In this document: positions 10,820 to 21,158 of the stretch, piece by piece
Layout of the letters: each line of letters opens with the position of its first letter
Numbering within the stretch: the stretch's first letter is position 1
Source: Adiantum capillus-veneris
Lineage: Eukaryota; Streptophyta; Polypodiopsida; Polypodiales; Pteridaceae
Direction: 5' to 3'
Assembly: GCA_014529385.2 (NCBI GenBank)
Contig: CM043945.1
Location: forward strand, 2,267,312-2,331,311
Length of the DNA stretch: 64,000 nucleotides
Translations under genes and position numbers: made by a program
The notes under the pieces: model-generated
The model's database searches: none
Seen by the model: only the letters and a program-made list of their open reading frames with translations
What the model was told of the DNA's origin: nothing

Positions 10820-13800
10820 ATGGCGACTTGGAATTGTAATGGGTCTATGAGGTTGGATGTTGGTGCCTTTGAGGACAGTTTCAGAGACAAGGACATTGTT
10901 TTCTTTTCAGAGACTCACCAGGCCCCTAGCCAACTGTTGCCACATGTGGTGGGATACAAATGGGAGACAGCCCACAGAACAGTCACGAGATCTGAGCATG
11001 GGAGTAGAGGTTCAGGAGGAGTAGCGGTGTTGTTTAGGGAGGAGCTACAGCCACTACTACATATTGTACGGAGAGATGATCAGGCTAGATACATGTGGGT
11101 GAGGCTGAGAGCTGACACAGGTCGATTTCTATATATTGCTATATGTTACTTCCCCCCCAGTACGTCAGTATATGCTGTATCCAGAGGGCAGTCGCCTTTC
11201 TCAATTCTAGATGATGATATATGGGAGTTTTCTAGGGATGGTGATATCATCCTCCTAGGAGACTTCAATGCTCGAACGGGCAACTGTCAGACAGTCTTCT
11301 ACGACACCTCAGATGAGATGCTTAGAGAGTTGGATGTGGGTGAGCTGGGGTTTGACAGATGCTCACATGACAGAGAGCAGACTGAGTATGGGAGATACCT
11401 CACGGAGATGACGACTACACATGGGCTAGCCATACTTAATGGCTTACAGCGGTTTCCTGGAGCAGCAGGCTTCACATGCTTTCCACACAGACATGGGGCC
11501 AGTACAGTGGACTATGTTATGACACAGCCGAGCTTTATTCCTTGTATTCAGGATTTCACAGTGGGAGCCAGACCAGTGGGCGTAGCAGTGGATCATGCTC
11601 TCTTGACACTGTCCGTATCTTTTCAGTTTAGTACAGCCCAGAAATCAGGAGGCAGGTCACACACCCGTTATACATTTACACCAGAGACTGACTCGGTTTA
11701 TACAGAGTCGATCTGGGATCGTCTATGCACAGTTGCTCCAGGCCTCTCAGTAGAGGAGTGCACTACTTTATTGACTGAGACACTACATGATGCAGCATCA
11801 GAGGCATACCCACACACTCAACCGGATCGGAGGCGACATTCTGGGAGCATGCCCCAGAATAGTTGGTATGATGAGGAGTGCAGAGAGATGAGAGCCCAGC
11901 TTCAGAGGGATCTTCATTTAGGAGTCATCACCTACAGACAGTCGCGGATTGCTTTCCGGCGCCTTGTGCGAAAGAAGAAACGAGCTTACCTGGCCCAGAT
12001 GGAGCGAGACTTGTATCAGTTGTTCTTGAGTAGAGACTCAGGCGAGGCATGGCGACTCTTCCATGAGCACTCCCCTCCCCCAGTGATTACTTCTCCTGAT
12101 GTGTGGGGCCAGTATGCGACATCGTTATATACGGTTCCTGGGCAGGATCCCCTTCCAGATCCTACAGAGCCATGTCCACCTACGAGCACCTTCTTTACCA
12201 CTGAGATGGTAAAGAGAGCCATTGACGGGATGAGGACCAGGAGGGCTTACGATCATGACGGTCTAGTAGCGGAGCACTTTATACATGCTAGGGATATGCT
12301 GATGGAGGTTCTTGCAGTGTTGTTCAATCGTGCCATGTGTGAGGGATTACCTGAGACTTGGAGGTTGTCTACTATTGTGCCTATATTCAAGGCAGGTGAT
12401 CCTACAGAGCCTGGAAATTACCGCACTATTATGGTTGGACACACACTGGCACGATTGTATGCATCCATTATTGAGCAGCAGTTGAGTAACTGGGCAGAGG
12501 GTGAGGGTGTACGGGCAAAGGGACAGGCAGGTTTCAGGAGGGGTTTCTCCACTCTTGACCATATTCTGACACTCAGAGCTATCATTGAGGAGGGCAGGTC
12601 ACATGGGAGACGGATTTATTGTAGCTTTGTGGATTTCCGCAAAGCATTTGACATGGTACCGAGAGCTCGACTGATGCGCAGACTGCAGGAGATGGGGGTG
12701 CCCACAGTGTTGATTTGGGGGATTATGGCTTTATACAGATCAGTGATGGGACATGTACGCACCCCAGAGGGGATATCTGACTTAGTTCACTCCACTATCG
12801 GGGTGAAACAGGGTTGCCCATTGTCTCCTACTCTATTTGGTATGTATGTTGATGAGGTGTCTGATTACATTGACAGAGAGGGTGATAGAGGTGCCCAGCT
12901 GGCAGGGACGTGGATCCCATTGTTGTTATATGCTGATGATATTGTCTTGATCTCTGACTCACCAGAGGGTATGCAGCGACAGTTGGATGCATTACACAGT
13001 TTTGCAGAGGATAGTGGATTGTCTGTAAACCTTGGTAAAACCAAGGTCATGGTGTTTAACACCACACCGCAGTGGATCAGGAGATCGGCACCGACCTTCA
13101 CGTATGGTCAAGAGATTGTGGAGTATACAGATGCATACACTTACCTTGGGATAGTCTTCACTGGGCCGAGGTTTTCTTTGGGGAGAGCAGCAAAGACTAG
13201 ACTAACCAGAGCTTATGCGGCCTTGGGAGGCTTGGAGAGGATGTGTTCGCAGGTTCAGTTCCAGGAACCTCGGACAAAGTTATGGCTCTTTGATACTTTA
13301 GTAGCCTCAGCTATGATGTATGGGGTACAGGTATGGGGACCTTCTGTAGGCCAGGATGGTTGGAGACGTATGGAGAGGCCCTTGGTATCTATGATCTCCC
13401 GATTGATTAGAGCCAAGGCCTCCGTACCTCACGCGATCATTCGAGCAGAGCTAGCTGCCCCCCCCTTGGAGATTGAGGCGCTTACCAGATCAGTGTCCTT
13501 TGTGCACAGCCTATGGGATACTACTAGAGACAGATATGCTAGATTGGCCCTTGAGTCTTCCAGACAGTTAGCTCTACACGGGGACACTTCATGCTGGTAT
13601 GCACTGATGACTTCATGGTTTCAGACGCATGGCTTCACCATGGACAGGTTGCCCCCTTTCCAGTATTCTCTTCAGGCACCCTCGCTGTCTCTTACACGGG
13701 TGGAGATCACTAGACTCATTCATCAGGACCTGATCCAGCTCGACACCAGGAGGACATGGATAGAGCCGCCTCAGGAGTTGAGCACGAAGATGGCTTTCTA

Positions 13801-14425
13801 TAGAGAGCATCTTCTCCACCTCACAGGAGATGGGTTTGTGATTCGACCCAGCTACATGGACACACATATGTCTCATGGTTTGCGTTGTGCCATTGGTCAG
13901 ATACGCACATCCTCACATCAGCTCGAGATTGAGACTGGTAGATTCAGAGGGATACCAGCAGACAGCAGGATATGCCGATTATGCCAGAGAGAGCCAGAGA
14001 CAGAGTTGCACTACATATGTCATTGCACAGTGTTCTATGAGATACGGGGGCGTTTCCATTGCTTATTCAGAGAGGGTTTTGGTACTCTATCTAGGGTCAT
14101 GAGTTATGAGGATCAGAGATGTCTTGGACTATATCTACTTGAGTTACACAGGTATAGAGACACTTTACTGGGGAGAGCTAGAGAGAGGCAGTCCCAGAGA
14201 CACATTACAGATTTCTTTTCACTAGATATGGGACAGCCAGAGGAGCAGCCACCACTGCAGAGCTCGTCCCACACTCATTCGACCACTACTGGCACTCTCA
14301 TCGACCGAGCATTGGAGCTACAGAGATACAGACGACCGCGACTGAGGAGAGGAGCTACACAGCATCGACGGAGACTACAACAGAAGATTCGAGCCATACT
14401 CTCTCGACATCCAGAGTGCAGATGA
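10820..14425 (+). CDS. LINE B ORF2: endonuclease-reverse transcriptase, 1,201 aa
   Basis: The protein nicks target DNA and reverse-transcribes the element RNA. An APE-like endonuclease occupies about residues 1-260: TWNCNGS at the start, FFSETHQ near 30, LLGDFNAR near 147, and CFPHRHGASTVDYV near 230. The reverse transcriptase spans about 430-780: FVDFRKAFD near 608, [14 protein letters not shown] near 665, and LLYADDIVLIS near 702. A C-terminal zinc knuckle with CRLCQREPETELHYICHC lies near 1,050, and the tail is basic. The start is the first ATG, at 10,820; the frame is open upstream through the (TC)n, so fusion initiation cannot be excluded. No internal stop or frameshift is present. The RT motifs are not L1-like; I could not fix the clade. 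Confidence 0.95.
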   Translation: MATWNCNGSMRLDVGAFEDSFRDKDIVFFSETHQAPSQLLPHVVGYKWETAHRTVTRSEHGSRGSGGVAVLFREELQPLLHIVRRDDQARYMWVRLRADTGRFLYIAICYFPPSTSVYAVSRGQSPFSILDDDIWEFSRDGDIILLGDFNARTGNCQTVFYDTSDEMLRELDVGELGFDRCSHDREQTEYGRYLTEMTTTHGLAILNGLQRFPGAAGFTCFPHRHGASTVDYVMTQPSFIPCIQDFTVGARPVGVAVDHALLTLSVSFQFSTAQKSGGRSHTRYTFTPETDSVYTESIWDRLCTVAPGLSVEECTTLLTETLHDAASEAYPHTQPDRRRHSGSMPQNSWYDEECREMRAQLQRDLHLGVITYRQSRIAFRRLVRKKKRAYLAQMERDLYQLFLSRDSGEAWRLFHEHSPPPVITSPDVWGQYATSLYTVPGQDPLPDPTEPCPPTSTFFTTEMVKRAIDGMRTRRAYDHDGLVAEHFIHARDMLMEVLAVLFNRAMCEGLPETWRLSTIVPIFKAGDPTEPGNYRTIMVGHTLARLYASIIEQQLSNWAEGEGVRAKGQAGFRRGFSTLDHILTLRAIIEEGRSHGRRIYCSFVDFRKAFDMVPRARLMRRLQEMGVPTVLIWGIMALYRSVMGHVRTPEGISDLVHSTIGVKQGCPLSPTLFGMYVDEVSDYIDREGDRGAQLAGTWIPLLLYADDIVLISDSPEGMQRQLDALHSFAEDSGLSVNLGKTKVMVFNTTPQWIRRSAPTFTYGQEIVEYTDAYTYLGIVFTGPRFSLGRAAKTRLTRAYAALGGLERMCSQVQFQEPRTKLWLFDTLVASAMMYGVQVWGPSVGQDGWRRMERPLVSMISRLIRAKASVPHAIIRAELAAPPLEIEALTRSVSFVHSLWDTTRDRYARLALESSRQLALHGDTSCWYALMTSWFQTHGFTMDRLPPFQYSLQAPSLSLTRVEITRLIHQDLIQLDTRRTWIEPPQELSTKMAFYREHLLHLTGDGFVIRPSYMDTHMSHGLRCAIGQIRTSSHQLEIETGRFRGIPADSRICRLCQREPETELHYICHCTVFYEIRGRFHCLFREGFGTLSRVMSYEDQRCLGLYLLELHRYRDTLLGRARERQSQRHITDFFSLDMGQPEEQPPLQSSSHTHSTTTGTLIDRALELQRYRRPRLRRGATQHRRRLQQKIRAILSRHPECR

Positions 14426-14631
14426 GGATGGATCCTCACCATTTCTTCCATCTTTGTTTCACACACTGTTACATCCAGTTTACCGGGTACCTATTGTATC
14501 AGCTGCTACACCCACGTAGTTTTAGATTGTAGTAGTAGTAGTAGTATTTTGTTCCACTTCTAGTTCTTTTCTAGTTCTTTTGTACCCAGACATGGTATTA
14601 GATTCACTATTTTGTAACTGATTGGTCTCAT

Positions 14632-14646
14632 AGGTCATTTTGGCCT
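14632..14646 (+). promoter_or_regulatory. Conserved 3'-end hairpin of LINE B
   Basis: AGGTC-ATTTT-GGCCT can form a 5-bp stem with a 5-nt loop (one G-U pair). The same hairpin occurs at 10,598-10,612 (LINE A), 43,928-43,942 (LINE C) and, with a compensating pair change, at 33,032-33,047 (LINE D). It is followed by ACGTTAA at 14,654. It probably serves as the RT recognition site on the RNA. Confidence 0.65.
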
Positions 14647-14702
14647 TTTGAAGACGTTAATATAACATTTCATTTCATTTCATTTCTCTCTCTCTCTCTC
14701 TC

Positions 14703-14901
14703 AGGTGTGTGTGTGTGAGAGTGCGCGCGCTAATAAAACGAGGAAAATGGTATAACCTTTCTATCATCCAAGTGTGGGAGATTGGTTATGCCATTTCCCT
14801 CTTGAATAACGGGTCTTGAGTTCAACTCTCCTCGTCGGATAGATCTTTCAGGTCTCTTGGGATAGTTTCCTATAACGTTAAAATACTCTTCTTCTTCTTC
14901 T

Positions 14902-14905
<4 letters not shown>
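14703..14905 (+). mobile_element. SINE-like repeat R1, copy 1
   Basis: About 200 bp, closely similar to 28,492-28,702. It contains a box-A-like TTGGTTATGCC near 14,782 and a box-B-like GAGTTCAACTC near 14,818, a tRNA-like polymerase III promoter layout. It ends with GGTCTC (14,851), a small hairpin GGGA-TAGT-TTCC (14,859-14,870), ACGTTAA (14,875) and a simple CTT/TC tail. The 3' arrangement resembles the LINE 3' ends in this window. The tRNA-derived origin is an inference from weak box matches. Confidence 0.6.

Positions 14906-14971
<66 letters not shown>
14906..14971 (+). repeat. (TC)n tail after R1 copy 1
   Basis: A (CTT)n run passes into a (TC)n run directly behind the SINE-like repeat. 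Confidence 0.95.
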
Positions 14972-14974
<3 letters not shown>

Positions 14975-15545
14975 TGGTCACATATGACAGAGAGTTGTGT
15001 TAAATTGTAGTTGACATCGAAATAAGACTATCTCATATAATTGTATTAAGATTGATCATTGGGCAAACGTTCAGTGAGATCTTGGCTGAGTGTCAAACGT
15101 TTCAAGGTGAAACACCATGTTTTGAGGGTGAACCGTTTTGGGTCTAAAAGTTTCGCGGTGACGCTGGTTTAAAGGCAACTTTGACAACACGGGTTATTTT
15201 TAAAGAGTGGTAAAAGCACTAAATCATGTCCTATCGTTCAAATCCAAAAGTAAACTCCTTCATAACTGAGGGTAGCTTCTAGTGTAGAAATGAACCTTTA
15301 ATGACACCTTAGAGGATTATAATCAAATATTTTGGGATGTGTATCTGCCAATTTCTTTCTTCAAAAAGTGAACCTTGAAGGTTGATTGTGACCGATACAT
15401 CACTAGCTTGCCTTCACCACTACAAGAGTTTTGTCATTCCAAGCAGGGACAACTATGTGAGAACTTATGGATCATGTAGTGGTAGGGTATAAGTTCATGA
15501 TACGGAGACTCGTTTTTTAGCTTGAAAAGACTAGAAGAAGAGGAA
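14972..15545. other. No gene recognised
   Basis: AT-rich sequence without a convincing ORF. Around 15,060-15,170 it repeats words such as AAACGTTTCAAGGTGAAAC, which also occur at 27,540-27,790. This suggests both are decayed pieces of one repeat family. Confidence 0.5.
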
Positions 15546-15615
15546 GAAGAAGAAGAAGAGTATTTTGTCGTGGGAAACTATCCCAAGAGACCTTAAAGAT
15601 CTATCTGATGAAGAG
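15546..15615 (-). mobile_element. R1 SINE-like fragment, inverted
   Basis: The minus strand reads GATCTTTAAGGTCTCTTGGG then ATAGTTTCCCACGAC and CTCTTCTTC. This matches the 3' ends of the R1 copies at 14,840-14,900 and 28,635-28,700. Only the 3' portion is present. Confidence 0.7.
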
Positions 15616-15617
15616 AG

Positions 15618-16230
15618 TTGACCAAAACAGTGAGAAACATTTCACTGCTCGAGATCAGCAAAACCAGCCACCTCAATGTCCTTGGCTCATTGCAAAGCAA
15701 AGGGAAACTACAAAACCGAAAAGCAAATGCTTCGGATGTTTGGAGGCAAGACATACATTTAAAGGTTCTCCAGAGCGTACAAATGCTTTGGCACCTAAAT
15801 AGCCGCCTGCTAAGAAAGCAAAAACAACTATTGATCTTGTGCCAAATGCCTATACCGGCTAGAGTGCTCCAGATTCTTCTAATGAATTTCATTGAGCAGA
15901 AGGTGAAAGTTGGGGCAACAATGATCTTCAATGATCCAGGAACTTCCGAAAATTCTTATTTCCTCGGATTCAGTCAAAAGCCTTGGAATTGACTATGATC
16001 AAATGGAAACTCAAATCGAATCCAAGTTAGCTACAAAAGATACACAAAAATTTACCCCTCATTGAGTTGCTTTCAGTTTCTATTCAAGGATACCAAGGAT
16101 AAGTCCCATTTCACATCATGAAGCTTGGGAATTATGATGCTCTATTAGGAATGAATTGGCATCAGGAGAAATGATGCTACCATTGTAGTGCCGCAAAGGC
16201 ATATCATCATGCAATACCTTGGAAAGTCTA
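15618..16230 (+). pseudogene. Ty3/gypsy gag-pol remnant (zinc knuckle and protease scraps)
   Basis: A plus-strand frame at 15,700-15,800 contains CFGCLEARHTFKGSP, a decayed CCHC knuckle. Near 16,100-16,185 another frame reads VPFHIMKLGNYDALLGMNWH, matching the retropepsin-end motif of gypsy elements. Frames are shifted and stops intervene. No RT was seen here. Confidence 0.6.
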
Positions 16231-16459
16231 ATGCTCTATGAGGTATGGATGGCTGAAGAACTTCTAAAACAAATTGCTTGCAAATACTGATTGTGGATAT
16301 TTAGAGTTGTTTGATTTTGATTGAGCCTATTTGTATCTACTTGAAATTCTGTCTTTACTTGTTACATTCTTTCAGCTTGGTTTGGACTTGATGGACATGA
16401 ATCTTTTGTCAAAGTCGACGATGTGGAAATGTAGAGCAATGGGGAGGATAAACGCGCCC

Positions 16460-16461
<2 letters not shown>

Positions 16462-16529
<68 letters not shown>
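16462..16529 (+). repeat. (GA)34 microsatellite
   Basis: Perfect GA repeat in the opposite sense to most TC tracts in the window. Confidence 0.97.
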
Positions 16530-16534
<5 letters not shown>

Positions 16535-17797
16535 GAACCAACCAATTGGGCAATGAATTGATGATTTACAATGGGGGCAAGGTGTGCTTTTATAGTAGCC
16601 TAGGGACCATAAGTACCCCCCTAAGCAAATTGCCCTACCCAAGACTTTGACAAATAAGTAAAATAAATACCTAAAGCCAAAATAAATATTGGGATCACAT
16701 TGGCCTATTCACTTGAGATGGCTATAACTTTATCACCTCTCTGCAGCTCATAGTGGACAAATGTAGGAAGACCAAGTCAATGAAGAAGCTAGCATGGACA
16801 CCCCAGCAGAGGCCTCAAACTGGGTACACCTCAGTTACGCTACTCCCAGCTTTTTACCTTAGAAGAATTTCATCTTTGAGTATCGATTGCCTCCCAAAAA
16901 ATTGAATAATAGACCACACTACGTCCAAGAGTCCCCATTCGTGAACTATGAACACATAACGTCCAAACATTCCTAAACAATGAACTTTGAATCACATCCA
17001 AGAATCCCCATTCGTGAACAATGAACACATCACGTCCAAACATTTGTTTGCCCCTCTTTGCCACTCACAAGCCTCTCCCTGGCTGAAGCTAGTGGCGGCC
17101 GCCTAACTAGAAAGCTGGCGTTGTGGCCATTGTGGCTACCACCATGTATGCCATGCCGATCTCCTTTGTCAAATTATCACTGTTATCTCTTACAAGCTTT
17201 GCCTTTGCCTTTGCCTTTGTCCTCTTGTGAGTTCCTGCTTTTGCCTTTGACTTTGCATTCTTGAGCCACACAGAATCTTCTCACATATATAACAACTGCT
17301 CTTGGACCTCGTGGGTACCAGTTGAGCATTGGTCTTGTCATCCTCGTCAAGCATGCCTTGTTCTTTTGCAAGATTTGAACCTTGCCTTGGGTGTTACCAT
17401 TCCGAGGAAAATGGGTTGCCAAACCCCTTGAGAACTTAGTACGTGCCGAGGCGGCTAACTGAGTACTAGCCCTGCCGTCCTTGTCAAGCTTGCCTTTGCC
17501 TCTGTCCTCTAGCGAACTCGTGCATTTGCTTTTGGCTTCACAACCCGGAGCCAAACAAATTGACAGCTTCCTCGAGAACTTATGTTGTGCATAGGTTGCT
17601 AACTGGTCAAGTTTCCAAAGCTGATAGTTGGTGTTGGTCATTCAAGCTGGAAGCTTCGTGCAAAAAACCATTGTCTTTGCCTTTGCCATTGCCTTCATGA
17701 GCTCTCCATGCTGGGGAAGGTGACTCAAGCCTAGTCGGCTCCAGATGATGTGCACTGCAAAACGCTACTCCAAGTGAACTCCTTCCTTTGCTACCGT
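16530..17797. other. No gene recognised; contains short tandem duplications
   Basis: Short ORFs only, none with recognisable motifs. GCCTTT-type words repeat near 17,197-17,221, 17,490-17,510 and 17,670-17,690. Confidence 0.5.
16923..17047 (+). repeat. Imperfect 73-bp tandem duplication
   Basis: The text around TCCAAGAGTCCCCATTCGTG at 16,924 recurs about 73 bp later with few changes, including the following ACGTCCAAACATT. Confidence 0.75.
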
Positions 17798-18075
17798 GCG
17801 TTTCAAAATGCACACCCAAATCGCTACCAGTTTTGGCTTCACAAGGCATGCATCTCACAATGCTACTCCATCGATCACTCCCGTTGCACTGCCATTTCAA
17901 AATGCTCCCGAAACAAGTTCCTACTGCCGAAGAGCGTTTCAAAATGCTGCCTACCGCTCGTGCTTTTGTCACAGACCGCGTTTTAGAACACAACCAAGGA
18001 GTACCTTTCCCCCATGCGTCTCAAAACGCCAACGGCTCCACGATGCCAGCCCCTTGCTATAGCATTTTAGAACGC
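17798..18075 (+). repeat. Degenerate minisatellite, ~43-bp period
   Basis: A core resembling GCGTTTCAAAATGC occurs at 17,798, 17,850, 17,892, 17,934, 17,978, 18,016 and 18,062. Spacings are 38-52 bp. The sequence between cores is poorly conserved. Confidence 0.6.
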
Positions 18076-18189
18076 TACAACAATGCTCACTGCAATACAA
18101 CATCTTCAAGGGAAGAGGTTGTCTAGGTGCGATCCATGTTTCTCTCATGTAGAACTGACATAGATCTTGTTTTGAGTAGTGTGTTCCTC

Positions 18190-19790
18190 TCATTGTGTGA
18201 CAGCTAAATGAAGGGTGAGTCGGGGTCGTGTTGGAAGGATGGTAATCTATCCATGCCTAGTCCACATGCTCCAAACCACTCTCTCACCGGTGAGTACCAA
18301 GAATCCTGCTCACCTAACTCTGAGATCTATTTGGAGGCCTCGAAGGCTAAGGGTGTGAGTCTCTCCTATGGCATCTCTATCATCCTCTCAATGAGGCAAA
18401 CTGTCTGGAAAATAGCCTCGACCAGCATAGATGGAGTAGCTAACTTTGTCCGAATAATGTCATGTGGTACTGAGGGCCTGCTATAGAACAAGCGCGATAT
18501 CATACATATATGTGGTCTCTCAATCTGTGTCCATGAGGTGGTTGATAGTTCAAAAGCCCATAATGTTGCAGCATACAACAAAGCTGGGGTGACCAAAGTG
18601 TCGAAGAGCCACCCCTTGCGGTGGGGCCTGAAAGTGTGCCTAATGACATCTCCTCTCTAGTATGGCCAAAGCCACATATCCTTTGGTGAGTCTATCGCAA
18701 GGTGGATAGGTACGATAAATACGGTAGACAAAAAAACAATAGAAAACGTTGTACAGTACGGGTAATCACTACCAGTATGAAAATTCGTTAAGTATTAATT
18801 ACATCTACATAGGCATGGTTGCATACATGTAAATATGCATGCAAACACACTGACATATATGCTCTCATATGCATATGTACTGATGAGTGCGTGTAAGTAA
18901 CGACCAGTACGTTCAGTAATAATACCAGTACTTGTATTTATAGTCGGTATGAGAAGAATGATAAATATGAGTTTGGAATGCATCCTTGGTCTAACGGTAG
19001 CCACTTTTGCCATGGTGAAGCGCCCAGGTGGGCTGGTAAAGGTGTATACATAAGACTCCACCACATCTACCTGTCTAATTGCAGCCATAAAGATTGTAGC
19101 ACTCCCGATTGCCCTCAAAGTATGAAAGATCATGACCTTGGTTTTTCCAAGGTTCCAAGTCAACCCTCTCTGTGTACAAAAGTCGTCAAGAGCCGGTTTA
19201 GGGTGTTATTGTAAGCCCTCTTGTGACTTAGAGATCAAAACAATGTCATCAGCGTAAAGCATGACATTTACCTCCAAGGTTTGCACCCTCACCATCAACT
19301 TGCAGTATGTAATCTGAGATCTCATCAATGTAGATCCCAAAGAGGGTCAAGGAGAGTGGGCATCCTTGCTTCACACCAATGGTGATAGCAACAGGGTCTG
19401 ATAAGCCTCCAGGGCAGCGTACAGCGTACTCTCCCTATCACCTGCTCATATAAAGCATATATATCCCAGGTCATATGTGAAGGTACACCTAAGCTCTGGA
19501 GGCGCTGAAAGAGCCTCTCACATGGAGCTATATCAAATGCTTTGTGGAAGTCCACAAAACAACAAGTGTAGTGTTTTCTTCCGCGCTTTTACCCCATCAA
19601 TGAGGTAGCACAGGCGGCAGAACGAAGATGTGATTTGAAGGCTTGTCTGAAACCTAACTGCCCGGGGCTCTGAGTCCCTCCCTCTCTGCATATGAGCTGA
19701 GCTCTACCTCAAGTACTGCATTGGAGGTGGGACTTCATTGGAGGCATCCCAACATCGGTGTCCATGAGGCTCACAAGCTCTAGACTCTAG
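18190..19790 (-). pseudogene. LINE E2, minus-strand RT remnant
   Basis: On the minus strand, a frame with DFHKAFDIAPCERL near 19,550 corresponds to FRKAFDMVPRARL of LINE B. MLYADDIVLIS is encoded near 19,270-19,235. NLGKTKVMIF near 19,155 and AATLWAFELS near 18,560 match the region after the RT in LINE B. Stops and shifts interrupt it throughout. It is the same broad family as LINE B but strongly diverged. Confidence 0.8.
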
Positions 19791-19819
19791 TAAGCCACTC
19801 TATTTGCAGGGAATCCCAC

Positions 19820-20400
19820 TAGGTCATCATCACCAGCTATCGAGTTGCATCTGGTTTCACGCATTGGAAGTGAGTCTTCTCTTTACCCTGGATTCTGATG
19901 GGATGTCCATTGGAGGCAGACTCTCAGCTGATACACTTAGGTCCATTCACAGTTCAGTGCTACAGCTGATGGGAGGAGGTCCGAAGCTGTCGTATGACAC
20001 ATCAAAACCTGTGTGAGAGGTGTGAATCCATGTATCTCGGTGGTAAAATAAATCCATCCTCAGTAATGCAAAGAAAAAGCTCTCTATTAAATACCAGTTT
20101 CTTGCCTAACTCCCAAGGAGGAGTCATCCATAACCTCTCTATAATAATCTGCATGAGATTTCATTTGATGATCCTCTTGATCTCCGAATGTGTGAATGTG
20201 AGTGACCGTGCGTACTGAAAGGGATGGCAATCTGTCCATAGTAAAGCCATGCAACTGAAACATCTAGAGTCTCCCGCCACCTTAGCATAACGATGACCTG
20301 GAAGCTCCCACAAGCCATGTATGTAGGATACTGATCTAGCAAGTGCCTCGACCACAATGAGTGTAACTCCCAGTTCCGCTCGGACGATCTCATGGGGAGA
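19820..20400 (-). pseudogene. LINE E1, minus-strand C-terminal ORF2 remnant
   Basis: The minus strand encodes VEALARSVSYIHGLWEL near 20,355, then EDGFILPPRYMDSHLSH near 20,060, matching LINE B residues around IEALTRSVSFVHSLWD and [17 protein letters not shown]. It lies upstream, in reading direction, of the RT of E2. E1 and E2 are therefore two head-to-tail copies, or one rearranged copy. Confidence 0.75.
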
Positions 20401-20933
20401 GAAGAGAGTGAAGATATTTCAGAAGCTCGAAGGAGCTTCTACACATTTTCTTTTCTAAGAGGAGGGTAGGCAAGGCTGAGAGGTGCAAGGAGTAAAATAG
20501 TATGGAAGCTTGAGCATTTTTGGAGCACTGGCAGGTTGACCCTGCCAAAAGACCCAGGTAGTGGGGTGCGATGACAAGAAACACATATAGAACATCGTCA
20601 TTCAGGCAGCAAAAGAGAGCTCATTTATGGTTAAGCAGAATGGTAAAACCTACAGGCTCACTTGGCTTTTTCCTCAACCTATCTCTGCAGCCTGTAGCCA
20701 GTCTTTCTATTACTGACAACATCTTTTTGTTCACGAGAACAGAACAACTTGTCGATGTTGAGCGGCTGATGAGCATGCGGAAGCTGTAGGCTAGCAAATC
20801 CATATGCCAAGACCGGAACCGATATCTTTCCACAGTGAGATGCTATAAGATTGATCATGCTCAGTTTGGCAGTTAGTGGAACAGAAATTGCCAAAACAAT
20901 TGGTTCAATAGCTTGTGATTATGTGTGAAACAC
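20401..20933. other. No confident gene; possible unassigned PIP5K exon
   Basis: The minus strand has a branch-point-like CTAAC and an acceptor-like CTTATAG ending at about 20,849, followed by about 55 open codons. The translation does not match the PIP5K family C-terminus, and I did not find the conserved FGIIDILQDYD-type motif anywhere near. Confidence 0.35.
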
Positions 20934-21158
20934 CTACAGTAAGCATCATTAGACTTTCGGTTTGGCGAATTTAGGAGCATACCATACTCTGCGGTAAAAT
21001 TTGATGCAGCCACCTTGTGCAGCGGTATATCGACCATCGAGCATTGTGCTTGAGAGCATGCTTTGTCATGCTTGCTGTCTTTAAACTGAAGGCCTAATAG
21101 TAGACTATAATCCATAATCCGCTCACTCTCCAAAAACTTGCAGTCTTTGCCTATTTGC
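20934..21158 (-). CDS. PIP5K: PIP5K exon 6: catalytic MDYSLL motif
   Basis: The acceptor TGTGTAG precedes GCAAATAGG at 21,158. It encodes [20 protein letters not shown] and LGLQFKDSK, matching the family's [26 protein letters not shown]; the Asp is catalytic. A divergent insert region follows. The 3' limit is uncertain: I placed it at the donor-like TGTAG|GTGTTT (20,934). The remaining C-terminal lobe was not located. Confidence 0.8.

Noticed and set aside
17798-18075. CRISPR-like array
   Set aside because: This is plant nuclear DNA; cores are degenerate and the spacing is irregular.
18978-19214. Small plus-strand ORF with a tRNA-like word (TTGGTCTAACGGTAGCC)
   Set aside because: The sequence is the antisense of LINE E coding text (GRFTMAKVATVRPR).
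20621-20848. 55-codon minus-strand frame as the PIP5K C-terminal exon
   Set aside because: The splice-like signals are acceptable, but the translation lacks any conserved kinase C-terminal motif.
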